Source: Bradyrhizobium daqingense (GTDB taxonomy: Bacteria > Pseudomonadota > Alphaproteobacteria > Rhizobiales > Xanthobacteraceae). From it: a DNA stretch of 64,000 nt. The notes beneath the pieces are model-generated. The model was not told where the DNA came from and searched no databases. It was given only the letters and a program-made list of their open reading frames with translations. Both the position numbers and the translations under genes were made by a program. This document shows, in pieces, positions 8,870 to 17,853 of the stretch (positions are counted from its first letter, which is position 1; each line of letters opens with the position of its first letter). The DNA is taken from contig NZ_CP088014.1 in the NCBI RefSeq assembly GCF_021044685.1, positions 4,202,001 through 4,266,000 on the forward strand. Reading direction: 5' to 3'.

Positions 8870-8887
8870 TACGAAGCATGCTTCGTA
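8870..8887. promoter_or_regulatory. Palindromic operator 2, between MarR gene and amidohydrolase operon
   Basis: TACGAAGCATGCTTCGTA is a perfect 18-base palindrome. It lies 81 bases upstream of the MarR start and 45 bases upstream of the amidohydrolase ATG, in the divergent promoter region. It shares the core of the site at 8037-8056. Likely the MarR operator for autoregulation and operon control. Confidence 0.75.
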
Positions 8888-8890
8888 ATT

Positions 8891-8909
8891 CGAGCGAAGC
8901 CATCGCTCG
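8891..8909. repeat. Short inverted repeat in the amidohydrolase leader
   Basis: CGAGCGA-AGCCA-TCGCTCG has perfect 7-base arms and a 5-base loop. It starts four bases after operator 2 and ends just before the AAGGAG ribosome site at 8913. It could form an mRNA hairpin in the 5' leader or be a second protein site. Confidence 0.35.
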
Positions 8910-8931
8910 TCCAAGGAGAGGAGAGCGCGCC

Positions 8932-10209
8932 ATGTCAGTTACTGCCAGCTTCGACCTTCTGCTGCGAGGCGGTCGCGTGATCTGTCCGGCCTCCGGCGTC
9001 GATGGCATCAAGGACGTCGCCGTTCGTAACGGCAGGATTGCAGCTGTCGCGTCCGACATCCTGCCGACCAGCGCCAGGGAGGTCGTCGATGTCAGCGGCA
9101 AGCTGGTGCTGCCCGGGCTGATCGACACCCATGCGCATGTCTATCAATACGTCTCCGGCCGCTTCGGCATGAATCCGGACATGGTCGGCGTGCAGTCGGG
9201 CGTGACGACGCTGGTCGACCAGGGCGGCCCGTCCTGCATGACGTTGCCCGGCTTTCGTCATTTCATCGCGGAGTCCGCGGCCTCGCGGGTTTATGCCTTT
9301 CTATCCGCCTACCTCGTCGGCGGTCTCGAAGGACACTTCTATCCGCAGCTCTACAGTCCCGATGGTGTCGATATCGATGCGACCGTGAAATCGGCGACGG
9401 CCAATCCCGACATCGTGCGCGGCATCAAGGCACATGCCGAGATCGGTGGTTTCGCGCGCTGGGGCATTCGCGTTATCGAGATGGCGGCGGAGATCGGCAA
9501 GCGAGCCGATCTGCCCGTCTATGTGCATTTCGGCCAGCTCTGGGGTCTTCCCGAGAGCGGTGCCAATGGCGAGGATGCCGACACGATCCTCACGCGCGTC
9601 ATTCCACTGCTGCGCGAGGGCGACATCCTCGCTCATCCCTTCACACGGCATCCCGGCGGTTTCGTCAACCGCGAGGGCGAGGTTCATCCGGTCATCCAGG
9701 CTGCGCTCGACCGTGGCTTGAAGGTCGACGTCGGCCACGGCAGCCATTTCTCCTATCGGCTTGCCAGGAAGGCGATCGCCGCCGGCATCATTCCGACCAC
9801 GCTGGGCGCCGACATCCACGGTTACAACACCCATGTGCCTGCGCCGGCCGGAACGCCCGACCAGCATGAGGACGAGGAGAACCATCCATTCGCCGGACAG
9901 GCCAAGTTCAGCCTGGTCCAGGCGATGAGCTCGATGATGGCGCTCGGCCTGACGCTGGAGCAGGTGGTGCCGATGGTCACCGCCAATCCCGCAAAGATGC
10001 TCGGTCGCAGCGAGGAGATTGGCGCACTCAAGGTCGGCATGGACGCTGACGTCTCCGTGCTCACGGAGCAGGACGGCCGTTTCGTGCTCAAGGACAACGA
10101 GAAGAACGAGGTGATCGCCGAGCGCCTGCTGCAGCCGGCCTTCTGCTTGCGCGCCGGCAGGCGCTTCGAGGCGGTCGCGCCGATCCTGCCGCATGCCGTT
10201 GCGGCCTAG
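8932..10209 (+). CDS. Amidohydrolase / dihydroorotase-like metallohydrolase
   Basis: A 425-residue TIM-barrel metal-dependent hydrolase of the amidohydrolase superfamily. The metal-binding HxH is seen in LPGLIDTHAHVYQY, followed by GVQSGVTTLVDQGG, a likely carboxylated-lysine region (GIKAHAEIGG) and an HGSHFSY segment. It resembles the EF_0837/AHA_3915 group, which has no settled function; relatives open cyclic amides such as dihydroorotate and hydantoin. The ATG at 8932 is preceded by AAGGAG. It heads an operon with a molybdenum hydroxylase, suggesting hydroxylation then ring opening of an N-heterocycle, an inference from context. Confidence 0.82.
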   Translation: MSVTASFDLLLRGGRVICPASGVDGIKDVAVRNGRIAAVASDILPTSAREVVDVSGKLVLPGLIDTHAHVYQYVSGRFGMNPDMVGVQSGVTTLVDQGGPSCMTLPGFRHFIAESAASRVYAFLSAYLVGGLEGHFYPQLYSPDGVDIDATVKSATANPDIVRGIKAHAEIGGFARWGIRVIEMAAEIGKRADLPVYVHFGQLWGLPESGANGEDADTILTRVIPLLREGDILAHPFTRHPGGFVNREGEVHPVIQAALDRGLKVDVGHGSHFSYRLARKAIAAGIIPTTLGADIHGYNTHVPAPAGTPDQHEDEENHPFAGQAKFSLVQAMSSMMALGLTLEQVVPMVTANPAKMLGRSEEIGALKVGMDADVSVLTEQDGRFVLKDNEKNEVIAERLLQPAFCLRAGRRFEAVAPILPHAVAA

Positions 10210-10235
10210 GCCAGGTGGTGAAGGAGAACGGCGGC

Positions 10236-12611
10236 GTGCGCAGTGAGCGAGAGTTTCCTTCTGGTAAGCCCGGGCAGGGCGTCGGCGCACGGCTGCCGCG
10301 GAAGGAGGATGACCGCCTGATGCGCGGCCGCGGCCAGTACGTTGCCGACATCCGTCTCGCCGGCCTTCAGGATGTTGCCTTCGTACGCAGCCCGCTGGCG
10401 CATGCGCGGATCCGCGGCATCCACGTGCCCGAACGTCATCGCGGCAGCGTGTTCACGGCCGCCGATCTCGTCGGCGTCAAGCCGATCCGCGCGGTGTCGG
10501 GACTTCCGGGTTTCAAAATCTCCGAGCAGCCGGTGCTCGCAACCGGCAAGGTGCGTCAGGTCGGCGAGCTCGTCGCGATGTGCCTCGCGCCGACGCGCGC
10601 CGAGGCGGAGGACATCGCGGCGTCGGTGACGCTGGATCTGGAGGAGCTGCCGGCTGTCTACGACATGCTGAAGGCGCGCGAGCCGGGCTCGGCCCTGGTG
10701 CATGAGCATTGGGGCGACAACGTCTTCCTGGAGACCAATTACGAGGTCGACATTTCCATCGCGCTGGATGCGCCGATCAAGGTGACGCGCGAGATATCGA
10801 CCGCGCGGCAGTGCATGTCACCGCTCGAAGGCCGCGGGGTCGTCGCGACCTTTGATCGTCGGGCCGATCAGCTGACGCTGCATTCGGCGGCCCAGATGCC
10901 GCACATCACCCGCAGCGGTCTTGCCGAATGTCTCGGCATGGAGGAAGGCCAGGTCCGCGTCATCTCGCCCGACGTCGGCGGGGGGTTTGGTCACAAGGGC
11001 ATCCTGCTGCCCGAAGAGGTCTGTCTGTCCTGGCTGACGATGCGCTGCGGCCATCCCGTGCGCTGGATCGAGGATCGCCGCGAACATCTCGTCGCCAGCT
11101 CCAATTGCCGCGAGCACCACTACAAGATCACGGTCTATGCTAACAGCGACGGCACGTTGCGCGGTATCGATTGCGAGGCGACGGTCGATTCCGGCGCCTA
11201 CTCGTCCTATCCGTTCTCGGCCTGCCTCGAGGCCGCGCAGGTCGCGAGCATCTTGCCTGGTCCCTACAAGATGCCGGCCTATCGCTGCCGCACCTTTTCG
11301 GTCGCGACGAACAAATGCCCGATCCTGCCGTACCGCGGCGTGGCGCGCACCGGCGTTTGCTTTGCACTGGAGCTGATGCTTGACCTCGTGGCGGCCGAAG
11401 CAGGGCTCGAACCAGGCGAGGTGCGGTTGCGTAACCTGGTGCGGCCTGAGCAGATGCCGTTCGACAACATCACCAGGAAGCATTTCGACAGCGGCGACTA
11501 TCCGGAAGCACTGCGTCGCGCGTTGACTATGATCGACATCGATGGCATTCGCGCCAGGCAGGGGCAGGATGAGGCCGACGGTCGTCGCATCGGTGTCGGC
11601 GTTTCGATCTATTGCGAACAGGCGGCACACGGCACCTCGGTCTATTCCGGCTGGGGTATCCCGATGGTGCCGGGCCACGAGCAGGCATCGGCGCGCCTCA
11701 CGCCGGACGGCGGCCTCGAACTGCGCGTCGGCGTGCATTCGCACGGGCAGGGCATGGAGACGACGCTCGCTCAGGTCGCCCATGAGATCCTCGGCATCGA
11801 CGTCGCGAAGATCCGTATCATCCTCGGCGACACCGCGATGACCCCGTATTCGACCGGCACCTGGGGCTCGCGCTCCATGGTGATGGCGGGGGGTGCCGTG
11901 GCCACCGCCTGCCGCGAGCTCGGCGAACGCGCCCGGCGCATCGGCGCCAAACTCCTGCAGCACGACCCGGCCTCTGTGGTCCTGCAAAATGGCGAGGTAC
12001 GCGGCGTCAATGGCAGCGTCGGACTGAAGGCGATCGCCTACACCTGGTATCGCCGCCCGCAGGATTTGCCGGCCGATGTCGATCCGGGTGGGCTGGAAGT
12101 CACGCAAGGCTACAAGCCCGTGCGCGACAGCGGCACCTTCAGTTACGCTGCGCATGCAGCCGTCGTTGCGGTCGATCCTGATCTCGGCGAAGTCGAGATC
12201 CTCGACTATGTGATCGTCGAGGACGGCGGCGTGCTGGTCAATCCGCTCGTCGTCGACGGCCAGATTTATGGCGGGCTCGCGCAAGGGATCGGCACCGCGC
12301 TTTACGAAGAAATGCCCTTCGATGCCTCCGGCCAGCCGCTCTCGACGACGCTTGCCGACTATCTGCTGCCCGGGCCGACGGAAGTTCCGGCCGCGCGCCT
12401 CGACCACATGGAGACGCCGTCGCCTTACACGCAGTTCGGCGTCAAGGGCATCGGCGAGGGCGGAGCAATTGCGCCGCCCGCGGCGATCGCCAATGCCGTC
12501 AACGACGCCCTGCGCCCGCTCGGCGTCGAGTTGATGCAGTCGCCGATCACGCCGCATCGGATCGTCGAGGCCGTGCTGGCTGCGCGTGCGGCCGAAAGGA
12601 GCGCGGCATGA
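10236..12611 (+). CDS. Molybdenum hydroxylase large subunit (xanthine dehydrogenase/CoxL family)
   Basis: The molybdopterin-cytosine-dinucleotide or molybdopterin-binding catalytic subunit, 791 residues from GTG 10236, chosen because AAGGAG lies nine bases upstream. Visible family features are GRGQYVADI near the start, DVGGGFGHKG, the active-site loop PYRGVAR and the C-terminal GEGGAIAPPAA containing the catalytic glutamate. The CoxL form I signature AYRCSFR is absent at the active-site loop, so a CO dehydrogenase role is unlikely. It overlaps the FAD subunit gene by ATGA. The substrate is probably a heterocycle or aldehyde. Confidence 0.88.
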   Translation: MRSEREFPSGKPGQGVGARLPRKEDDRLMRGRGQYVADIRLAGLQDVAFVRSPLAHARIRGIHVPERHRGSVFTAADLVGVKPIRAVSGLPGFKISEQPVLATGKVRQVGELVAMCLAPTRAEAEDIAASVTLDLEELPAVYDMLKAREPGSALVHEHWGDNVFLETNYEVDISIALDAPIKVTREISTARQCMSPLEGRGVVATFDRRADQLTLHSAAQMPHITRSGLAECLGMEEGQVRVISPDVGGGFGHKGILLPEEVCLSWLTMRCGHPVRWIEDRREHLVASSNCREHHYKITVYANSDGTLRGIDCEATVDSGAYSSYPFSACLEAAQVASILPGPYKMPAYRCRTFSVATNKCPILPYRGVARTGVCFALELMLDLVAAEAGLEPGEVRLRNLVRPEQMPFDNITRKHFDSGDYPEALRRALTMIDIDGIRARQGQDEADGRRIGVGVSIYCEQAAHGTSVYSGWGIPMVPGHEQASARLTPDGGLELRVGVHSHGQGMETTLAQVAHEILGIDVAKIRIILGDTAMTPYSTGTWGSRSMVMAGGAVATACRELGERARRIGAKLLQHDPASVVLQNGEVRGVNGSVGLKAIAYTWYRRPQDLPADVDPGGLEVTQGYKPVRDSGTFSYAAHAAVVAVDPDLGEVEILDYVIVEDGGVLVNPLVVDGQIYGGLAQGIGTALYEEMPFDASGQPLSTTLADYLLPGPTEVPAARLDHMETPSPYTQFGVKGIGEGGAIAPPAAIANAVNDALRPLGVELMQSPITPHRIVEAVLAARAAERSAA

Positions 12612-13444
12612 AACCGGCACCGTTCGCCTATGAACGTCCGCGCGATATCGATGCGGCGCTCTCGATGTTGGCATCCAGCCATGGCTCGGCGAAGATCATC
12701 GCCGGCGGCCAGTCGCTCGGGCCCATGCTCAATTTGCGGCTGGTGCAGCCGGAGCTGATCGTCGACATCTCCGGCCTTGCCGAGCTCAAGCGGGCGGAGG
12801 TCACCGGCAGCGAACTCGTACTCGGCGCGCTGGTCACCCATTCCGACGTCGAGGACGGTCGCATCACCGATGTGACGCGCGGCGCCATGCGCAGTGTCGC
12901 CGCCAACATCGCCTATCGCGCCGTACGCAACCGCGGGACCATCGGCGGCTCGCTCAGCCATGCCGATCCCGCCGCGGATTGGATCTCGGCGCTCTCGGCT
13001 TTGGGCGCGCGCGTCACGCTGCGCAGCCTCGGCGGCGCGCGGACGATGGCCGTCGAAGCCTTCGTCGTCAGCGCCCTGGAATCGGCGCTTCAGGCCGGCG
13101 AAATCGTCGAGGCGATCCATGTGCCGGCGCGACCGGCTTCGGCGCATTGGGGCTACGCCAAGAGCTGCCGCAAGACCGGCGAGTTTGCCGATGCGATCGG
13201 GGCGGTCCTGGTCGATCCGACAGCCACGTCGGCGCGCATCGTAATCGGAGCGATCGACACGGCACCCATCGTCATCGCCGACGCCCGGGAGCTATTCGGC
13301 GGCCGGATCGCCGCCGACTACAAGCGGCGCTTCGATGTGCGCATGGCCGATGCGCTTCTTGCGAAGGCCGGCATCGATGACGCTGCGCAGCGACACATCC
13401 ATGTCAGCGTATTGAAGCGCGCGGTTCTGGAGGCCGCGGCATGA
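12608..13444 (+). CDS. Molybdenum hydroxylase FAD-binding medium subunit
   Basis: A 278-residue FAD subunit of the CoxM/XDH type. The two FAD-binding signatures are visible: AGGQSLGPMLNLR near residue 35 and TIGGSLSHADPAADW near residue 113. It passes electrons from the [2Fe-2S] centres to the acceptor. It overlaps its neighbours on both sides by ATGA-type junctions, so the three subunits are probably made in fixed ratio. Confidence 0.92.
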   Translation: MKPAPFAYERPRDIDAALSMLASSHGSAKIIAGGQSLGPMLNLRLVQPELIVDISGLAELKRAEVTGSELVLGALVTHSDVEDGRITDVTRGAMRSVAANIAYRAVRNRGTIGGSLSHADPAADWISALSALGARVTLRSLGGARTMAVEAFVVSALESALQAGEIVEAIHVPARPASAHWGYAKSCRKTGEFADAIGAVLVDPTATSARIVIGAIDTAPIVIADARELFGGRIAADYKRRFDVRMADALLAKAGIDDAAQRHIHVSVLKRAVLEAAA

Positions 13445-14667
13445 ATACGATCGCGCTTCAGGTCAATCGACGTGCGGTGGCGGCATCAGCCGAGCCGCGC
13501 ACCAGCCTTGCAGATTTCGTGCGCGACAAGCTCGACCTGACCGGCACGCATCTGGGCTGCGAGCACGGCGTCTGCGGCGCCTGCACCGTGCTGCTCGACG
13601 GCGTTCCGGCGCGCTCCTGCATCACCTATGCGGCAGCCTGCGAAGGCGCGGACGTCACCACGATCGAAGGGCTCGAGGAGGACGAGGTCACGGCCGAGCT
13701 GCGCGCGGCGTTCACCCGGGAACATGCCCTGCAATGTGGCTATTGTACCCCGGGGATGCTGATCTCTGCGCGCGACCTGGTGCTACGTCTGCCCGATGCC
13801 GACGAGCGCCAGGTTCGCGTCGGTCTCAGTGGTAATCTCTGCCGCTGCACCGGCTATGTCGGCATCGTGCGGGCGGTCCAGTCCGTGATCGAGGCGAGGC
13901 GCATGCGCAACGTCGCGCCGTTGGCGGACGGCGGCCGCAGCATTCTTGGTCCCGCCGGCTCGGGTCGGGCTGGATCTGGCCCAAGCGAGCCGTTGCAGCT
14001 CGGGCGGACGGCGCTGGATCGGCAATTTGCCAGCGCTGCCCACCTCAGCATTCCCGATTTCACCCCCTCGGCTGTTCTCGACCAGAGCTTCTCATTGGCG
14101 CATCCGCCGGCCGAGGTGTTCGCGGTGTTCGATGACATCGCTGGCATTGCAGCCTGTCTTCCCGGTGTGTCGCTGAAGGGAGCACCGACCCCTGAGCGCG
14201 TCGAAGGCGAGATCCGCGTCAAGCTCGGCCCGATCGCAGCGGCGTTCGAGGGGGCGGCACGCGTCGAACGTGATCCTGCGACGCTCTCCGGCCGCATCAT
14301 CGGCATCGGCGCCGACCGGCGTAGCCGATCGGCGACGCAGGGCGAGATCCGTTATCGCCTGCTTCCGCTCGAAGGCGGCGTGGCGACCGCAGTCGAACTG
14401 TCGATCGGTTACACGCTGACGGGAATGCTGGCGCAGGTCGGCCGACCCGGCCTGGTGCGGGATCTCGCCAAGCGTCTGGTTGCGGAGTTCGCCGCAAATC
14501 TCGACCGCCACATGTCCGGCGCGCCGTCGGGACGGACAGCTCCGGCGGAGCTCAGCTTCTGGTCGGTTGCATCGGATGTCTTGCAAGCCCGGTTCGCGCG
14601 CATGGTTAGCCGTGTCACCGGAAAAAGTGGCCGGAGTGATCGGCGCCCCCCGGGCGCCGCGGAGTGA
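13441..14667 (+). CDS. Molybdenum hydroxylase [2Fe-2S] subunit fused to CoxG/SRPBCC domain
   Basis: A 408-residue two-domain protein. Residues 1 to about 155 are a normal small subunit with the plant-type cluster ligands CEHGVCGACTV and the second cluster CGYCTPGM and CRCTGY. A linker of about 45 residues leads to a C-terminal CoxG (carbon monoxide dehydrogenase subunit G, SRPBCC fold) domain from about residue 200, with LAHPPAEVFAVFDDI and CLPGVSLKG. CoxG normally is a separate membrane-linked protein. Fusion may tether the hydroxylase to the membrane or to an acceptor. The start overlaps the medium subunit stop. Confidence 0.88.
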   Translation: MNTIALQVNRRAVAASAEPRTSLADFVRDKLDLTGTHLGCEHGVCGACTVLLDGVPARSCITYAAACEGADVTTIEGLEEDEVTAELRAAFTREHALQCGYCTPGMLISARDLVLRLPDADERQVRVGLSGNLCRCTGYVGIVRAVQSVIEARRMRNVAPLADGGRSILGPAGSGRAGSGPSEPLQLGRTALDRQFASAAHLSIPDFTPSAVLDQSFSLAHPPAEVFAVFDDIAGIAACLPGVSLKGAPTPERVEGEIRVKLGPIAAAFEGAARVERDPATLSGRIIGIGADRRSRSATQGEIRYRLLPLEGGVATAVELSIGYTLTGMLAQVGRPGLVRDLAKRLVAEFAANLDRHMSGAPSGRTAPAELSFWSVASDVLQARFARMVSRVTGKSGRSDRRPPGAAE

Positions 14668-14718
14668 CGAAGCCTGGACTGCCATTACGATCAACAGCGT
14701 TGGATTTGGAGAGATGAT

Positions 14719-15873
14719 ATGACACGAACACTCGGACTGGTTCCGGCCATCGCACTGGCGACGGCCTTGTTCGGCGCAACGGCAGGAGCGCAGACCATCA
14801 AGATCGGCGTCAACGAGCCGCTCACTGGTGCTTTTGCAGCGTCTGGCACCTACGTCGTCAACGGCGCCAAGATCGCCGCCGACGAGATCAACGCCAAGGG
14901 CGGCATCCTCGGCAAGAAGATCGAATTGGTGATCGAGGACAACAAGAGCAACCCGACGGAAGCGGCCGCCGTCGCCGAAAAGCTCATCACCAGCGACAAG
15001 GTGCCGGTGCTGATGGGCGCCTGGGGCTCGAGCCTGACGCTCGCCGTGATGCCGAAGCTGATGGAATACGAAACGCCGATGGTGGTGGAGACCTCGTCCT
15101 CCGGCAAGATCACGACGACGGGAAATCCCTTCATCTTCCGCATCTCGCCGCCCTCGGCGATCGAGGCTGCGGCGTTCAAGGGCATCGTCGACAAGCTCGC
15201 GCTGAAGAAGGTCGACTTCCTCGTCATCAACAATGATTGGGGTCGCGGCACCGCCGAGGATTTCAGCAAGATGATGAAGGAGAAGGGAATCGCCGTCGGC
15301 CTGGTCGAGACCATGGACCAGGGCGCACAGGACATGAGCGCGCAGCTCTCCAAGATCAAGAGCTCCGAATCCGAAACGGTGATCGTCACCAGCGCGGTCG
15401 ATCAGCTCACCCTGATCTTCAAGCAGGCTGCGGCGCTCGGCCTGAAGAAGCGCATCATCACCACCGGCGGCTCGCAGAATCCGGACCAGATCATCGCCCA
15501 GGCCGGAGCTGCCGCCAACGGCACCATGCACCTGACCACCTTCCTGCCCTGGTTTCCGGAGAAGACGCCGAACCCCGAGGCCACCAATTATTTCATTACG
15601 GAATGGAAGAAGCGCGGCTTCGACTTTGCCGGCTGCACCGAAAGCTTCCGCGGCTATGACGGTATCCGCACGGCGGCGGCCGCGATCGAGAAGGCGGGGA
15701 AGGCCGAGCCTGCGGCAATCAAGGCTGCGCTCTGGGACATCAACATCAAGGGGCTGAACGGCGACATCGTGTTCCGCAAGTCCGGCCCTGCGGGCAAGGA
15801 GAGCGGGCAGAGCCAGCCGAACGTCTATCTCATCGAGATCAACGACGGCAAGATCGAAATGAAGACCCTCTGA
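14719..15873 (+). CDS. ABC transporter substrate-binding protein, branched-chain amino acid family (LivK-like)
   Basis: A 384-residue periplasmic binding protein with a signal peptide cleaved near TAGAQ-T and the family start IKIGVNEPLTGAFAASG. A GAWGSSLTLAV segment and a YDGIRTAAAAIEKAGK segment fit the Leu/Ile/Val-type I fold. GGAGAG precedes the ATG. It lies 51 bases after the molybdenum hydroxylase and begins a complete Liv-type transporter. In such clusters this family often binds aromatic or heterocyclic acids rather than amino acids, so it may import the hydroxylase substrate. Confidence 0.88.
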   Translation: MTRTLGLVPAIALATALFGATAGAQTIKIGVNEPLTGAFAASGTYVVNGAKIAADEINAKGGILGKKIELVIEDNKSNPTEAAAVAEKLITSDKVPVLMGAWGSSLTLAVMPKLMEYETPMVVETSSSGKITTTGNPFIFRISPPSAIEAAAFKGIVDKLALKKVDFLVINNDWGRGTAEDFSKMMKEKGIAVGLVETMDQGAQDMSAQLSKIKSSESETVIVTSAVDQLTLIFKQAAALGLKKRIITTGGSQNPDQIIAQAGAAANGTMHLTTFLPWFPEKTPNPEATNYFITEWKKRGFDFAGCTESFRGYDGIRTAAAAIEKAGKAEPAAIKAALWDINIKGLNGDIVFRKSGPAGKESGQSQPNVYLIEINDGKIEMKTL

Positions 15874-15937
15874 GTCATCAGCGCGAGGGCGGCACATTCG
15901 CCGCTCTCGCCGCATTGCCAATCATGCGGGAACGGCT

Positions 15938-16810
15938 TTGAGCGAATTTCTCCAGCATCTGATCAACATGCTCGTGCTCGGCGGCACCTATGCCCTGCTG
16001 GGCATCGGGCTGACCTTGATCTTCGGCATCATGAACGTCGTGAACTTCACGCATGGCATGCTCTACACGTTCGGCGCCTACATCATGTTCATCGTGGTGC
16101 AGCAGCTCGGCCTGAATTTCTTCCTGGCCTTGCCCGTGGCCGTGCTGGCCGGGTGGCTGTTGGGAGCGGCGATCGAGCTGACCTTGCTGCGGCCGCTGCG
16201 TGGCTCCGACATCGACACCACGATGCTGGTCATGATCGGCGCCTGGATCGCGATGCAATCGGGCACGCTGTGGATTTGGGGTGGCGTCGCCAAATCGGTG
16301 ACGGCGCCATTTCCCGAGGCGCCGCTGGTGCTCGGACCAGTGTCGGTTTCCTGGTTGCGGCTGTTCGTTCTTGCCGCCGCGGCGCTCTTGATCCTCGTGA
16401 CGTATCTCCTGATCAACAAGACCAGTCTCGGCCGGGCGATGCGGGCGACGTTCCAGGACCACGACACGGCCTCGCTGATGGGGGTCAATGTTGACATGAT
16501 CTACACCTCGACCTTCGCGATCGGCTCCAGCCTTGCCGCGGCGGCGGGCGCGCTGCTCGGACCGGTCTACGTGATCTTCCCGCAGATGGGCGATCTCGCC
16601 GCCGTCAAGGCCTTCGCCATCGTCATACTCGGGGGGCTCGGCAACATTACCGGCGCGGTGATCGGCGGCTTCATCCTGGCGCTCGCCGAGGAGCTCGGCG
16701 CCGGCTACGTCTCATCAGGCTATCGCGATGCCATGGGCTTCCTGATCATCATTGCGGTCCTGATCTTCCGGCCGACCGGCCTGTTCGCACGCGCGGAGCG
16801 CGTCGGATGA
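15938..16810 (+). CDS. Branched-chain-type ABC permease (LivH-like)
   Basis: A 290-residue inner-membrane permease. TTG 15938 is taken as start because it gives the usual family N-terminus SEFLQHLINMLVLGGTYAL; the next ATG would remove ten conserved residues. Multiple hydrophobic spans and the late motif GGLGNITGAVIGGF are visible. It overlaps LivM by four bases. Together with LivM it makes the membrane channel. Confidence 0.9.
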   Translation: MSEFLQHLINMLVLGGTYALLGIGLTLIFGIMNVVNFTHGMLYTFGAYIMFIVVQQLGLNFFLALPVAVLAGWLLGAAIELTLLRPLRGSDIDTTMLVMIGAWIAMQSGTLWIWGGVAKSVTAPFPEAPLVLGPVSVSWLRLFVLAAAALLILVTYLLINKTSLGRAMRATFQDHDTASLMGVNVDMIYTSTFAIGSSLAAAAGALLGPVYVIFPQMGDLAAVKAFAIVILGGLGNITGAVIGGFILALAEELGAGYVSSGYRDAMGFLIIIAVLIFRPTGLFARAERVG

Positions 16811-17853
16811 GGATAGCCGTCACCGTCCTCGCGGTCGCAGCGCTCGCCTCGGTGCCGCTCTGGCTGCGCGATCCCTATCTCCTCAACGCGCTGATCACGA
16901 CCGGCATCTTCGTCATCGGCGCGATGAGCCTTAATCTGCTGCTCGGCTTCACCGGCCAGCTCAGCCTCGGTCACATCGCCTTCTTCGGCATCGGCGCCTA
17001 TGTCAGCGCGCTGACATCGCTCGGCTTCGATATCGGCCTGCCCGGGGATTTCCGTCTGGTCCACGCCCCCTGGCCTCCGATCGCGGGCTTCGTGCTGGCG
17101 ATCCTGATTGCCGGATTGTGCGGCTATTTCGTCGGCCTTCTCTCGTTCCGCGTCCGCGGCGCCTATTTCGTCATTGTGACGATCTCCTTTGCAGAGGTCG
17201 TCCGTTTGGTTGCGCTGAATTGGGTCGAGCTGACGCAAGGGCCGCTGGCGCTGACCAACATCCCGTCTATCGCGTTGCCTTTGCCCGGCTTCGGTGAATT
17301 GACCCTTCGCACCAAAATGCACAACTACTACCTCGTGCTGGTGGTGGCACTCATCGCCTATCTTCTGATCGCGCGCCTCGTTCATTCCCATTTCGGCCGT
17401 GCAATGCGCGGGCTGATGGAGAACGAGACGCTCGCCGTTTCCGTCGGCATCGACGTGACCAGGACGCTGACGATTGCAGCGGTCATCTCGGCGGCGATCG
17501 CGGGTGCGGCCGGCAGCCTCTATGCGCACTACATCCGGATCATCGATCCTGAAGTGTTTGCCTTCATCAACACTGTCACCATGGTGATCATGGTCATCAG
17601 CGGCGGCAAGGGTTCGCTCGCTGGTCCTGTCATCGGCGGTCTTATCTTTGGGCTGCTGCCGGTCGCACTGCGTCCCGTCATGGCGCCGGAGGCGCAATGG
17701 ATCGCCTATGGTGGCGTGCTCATCGCGATCCTGTTCGTGTTGCCGCGCGGCATCGTTCCCTCGCTGGCGCTGCGACTTGGCCGGCGACGGAGCCGAGGGG
17801 GAGCCCTGGCGCCGGTCGCTCTGTCGGAAACCGCTGCCAAGGAGCCGGCGTGA
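16807..17853 (+). CDS. Branched-chain-type ABC permease (LivM-like)
   Basis: A 348-residue permease with the family hallmarks LNLLLGFTGQLSLGH near the N-terminus and GRAMRGLMENETLAVSVGI in the cytoplasmic loop, plus GGKGSLAGPVIGG. It starts within the LivH stop and its stop overlaps the next ATG by one base (TGATG). Confidence 0.92.
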   Translation: MRIAVTVLAVAALASVPLWLRDPYLLNALITTGIFVIGAMSLNLLLGFTGQLSLGHIAFFGIGAYVSALTSLGFDIGLPGDFRLVHAPWPPIAGFVLAILIAGLCGYFVGLLSFRVRGAYFVIVTISFAEVVRLVALNWVELTQGPLALTNIPSIALPLPGFGELTLRTKMHNYYLVLVVALIAYLLIARLVHSHFGRAMRGLMENETLAVSVGIDVTRTLTIAAVISAAIAGAAGSLYAHYIRIIDPEVFAFINTVTMVIMVISGGKGSLAGPVIGGLIFGLLPVALRPVMAPEAQWIAYGGVLIAILFVLPRGIVPSLALRLGRRRSRGGALAPVALSETAAKEPA

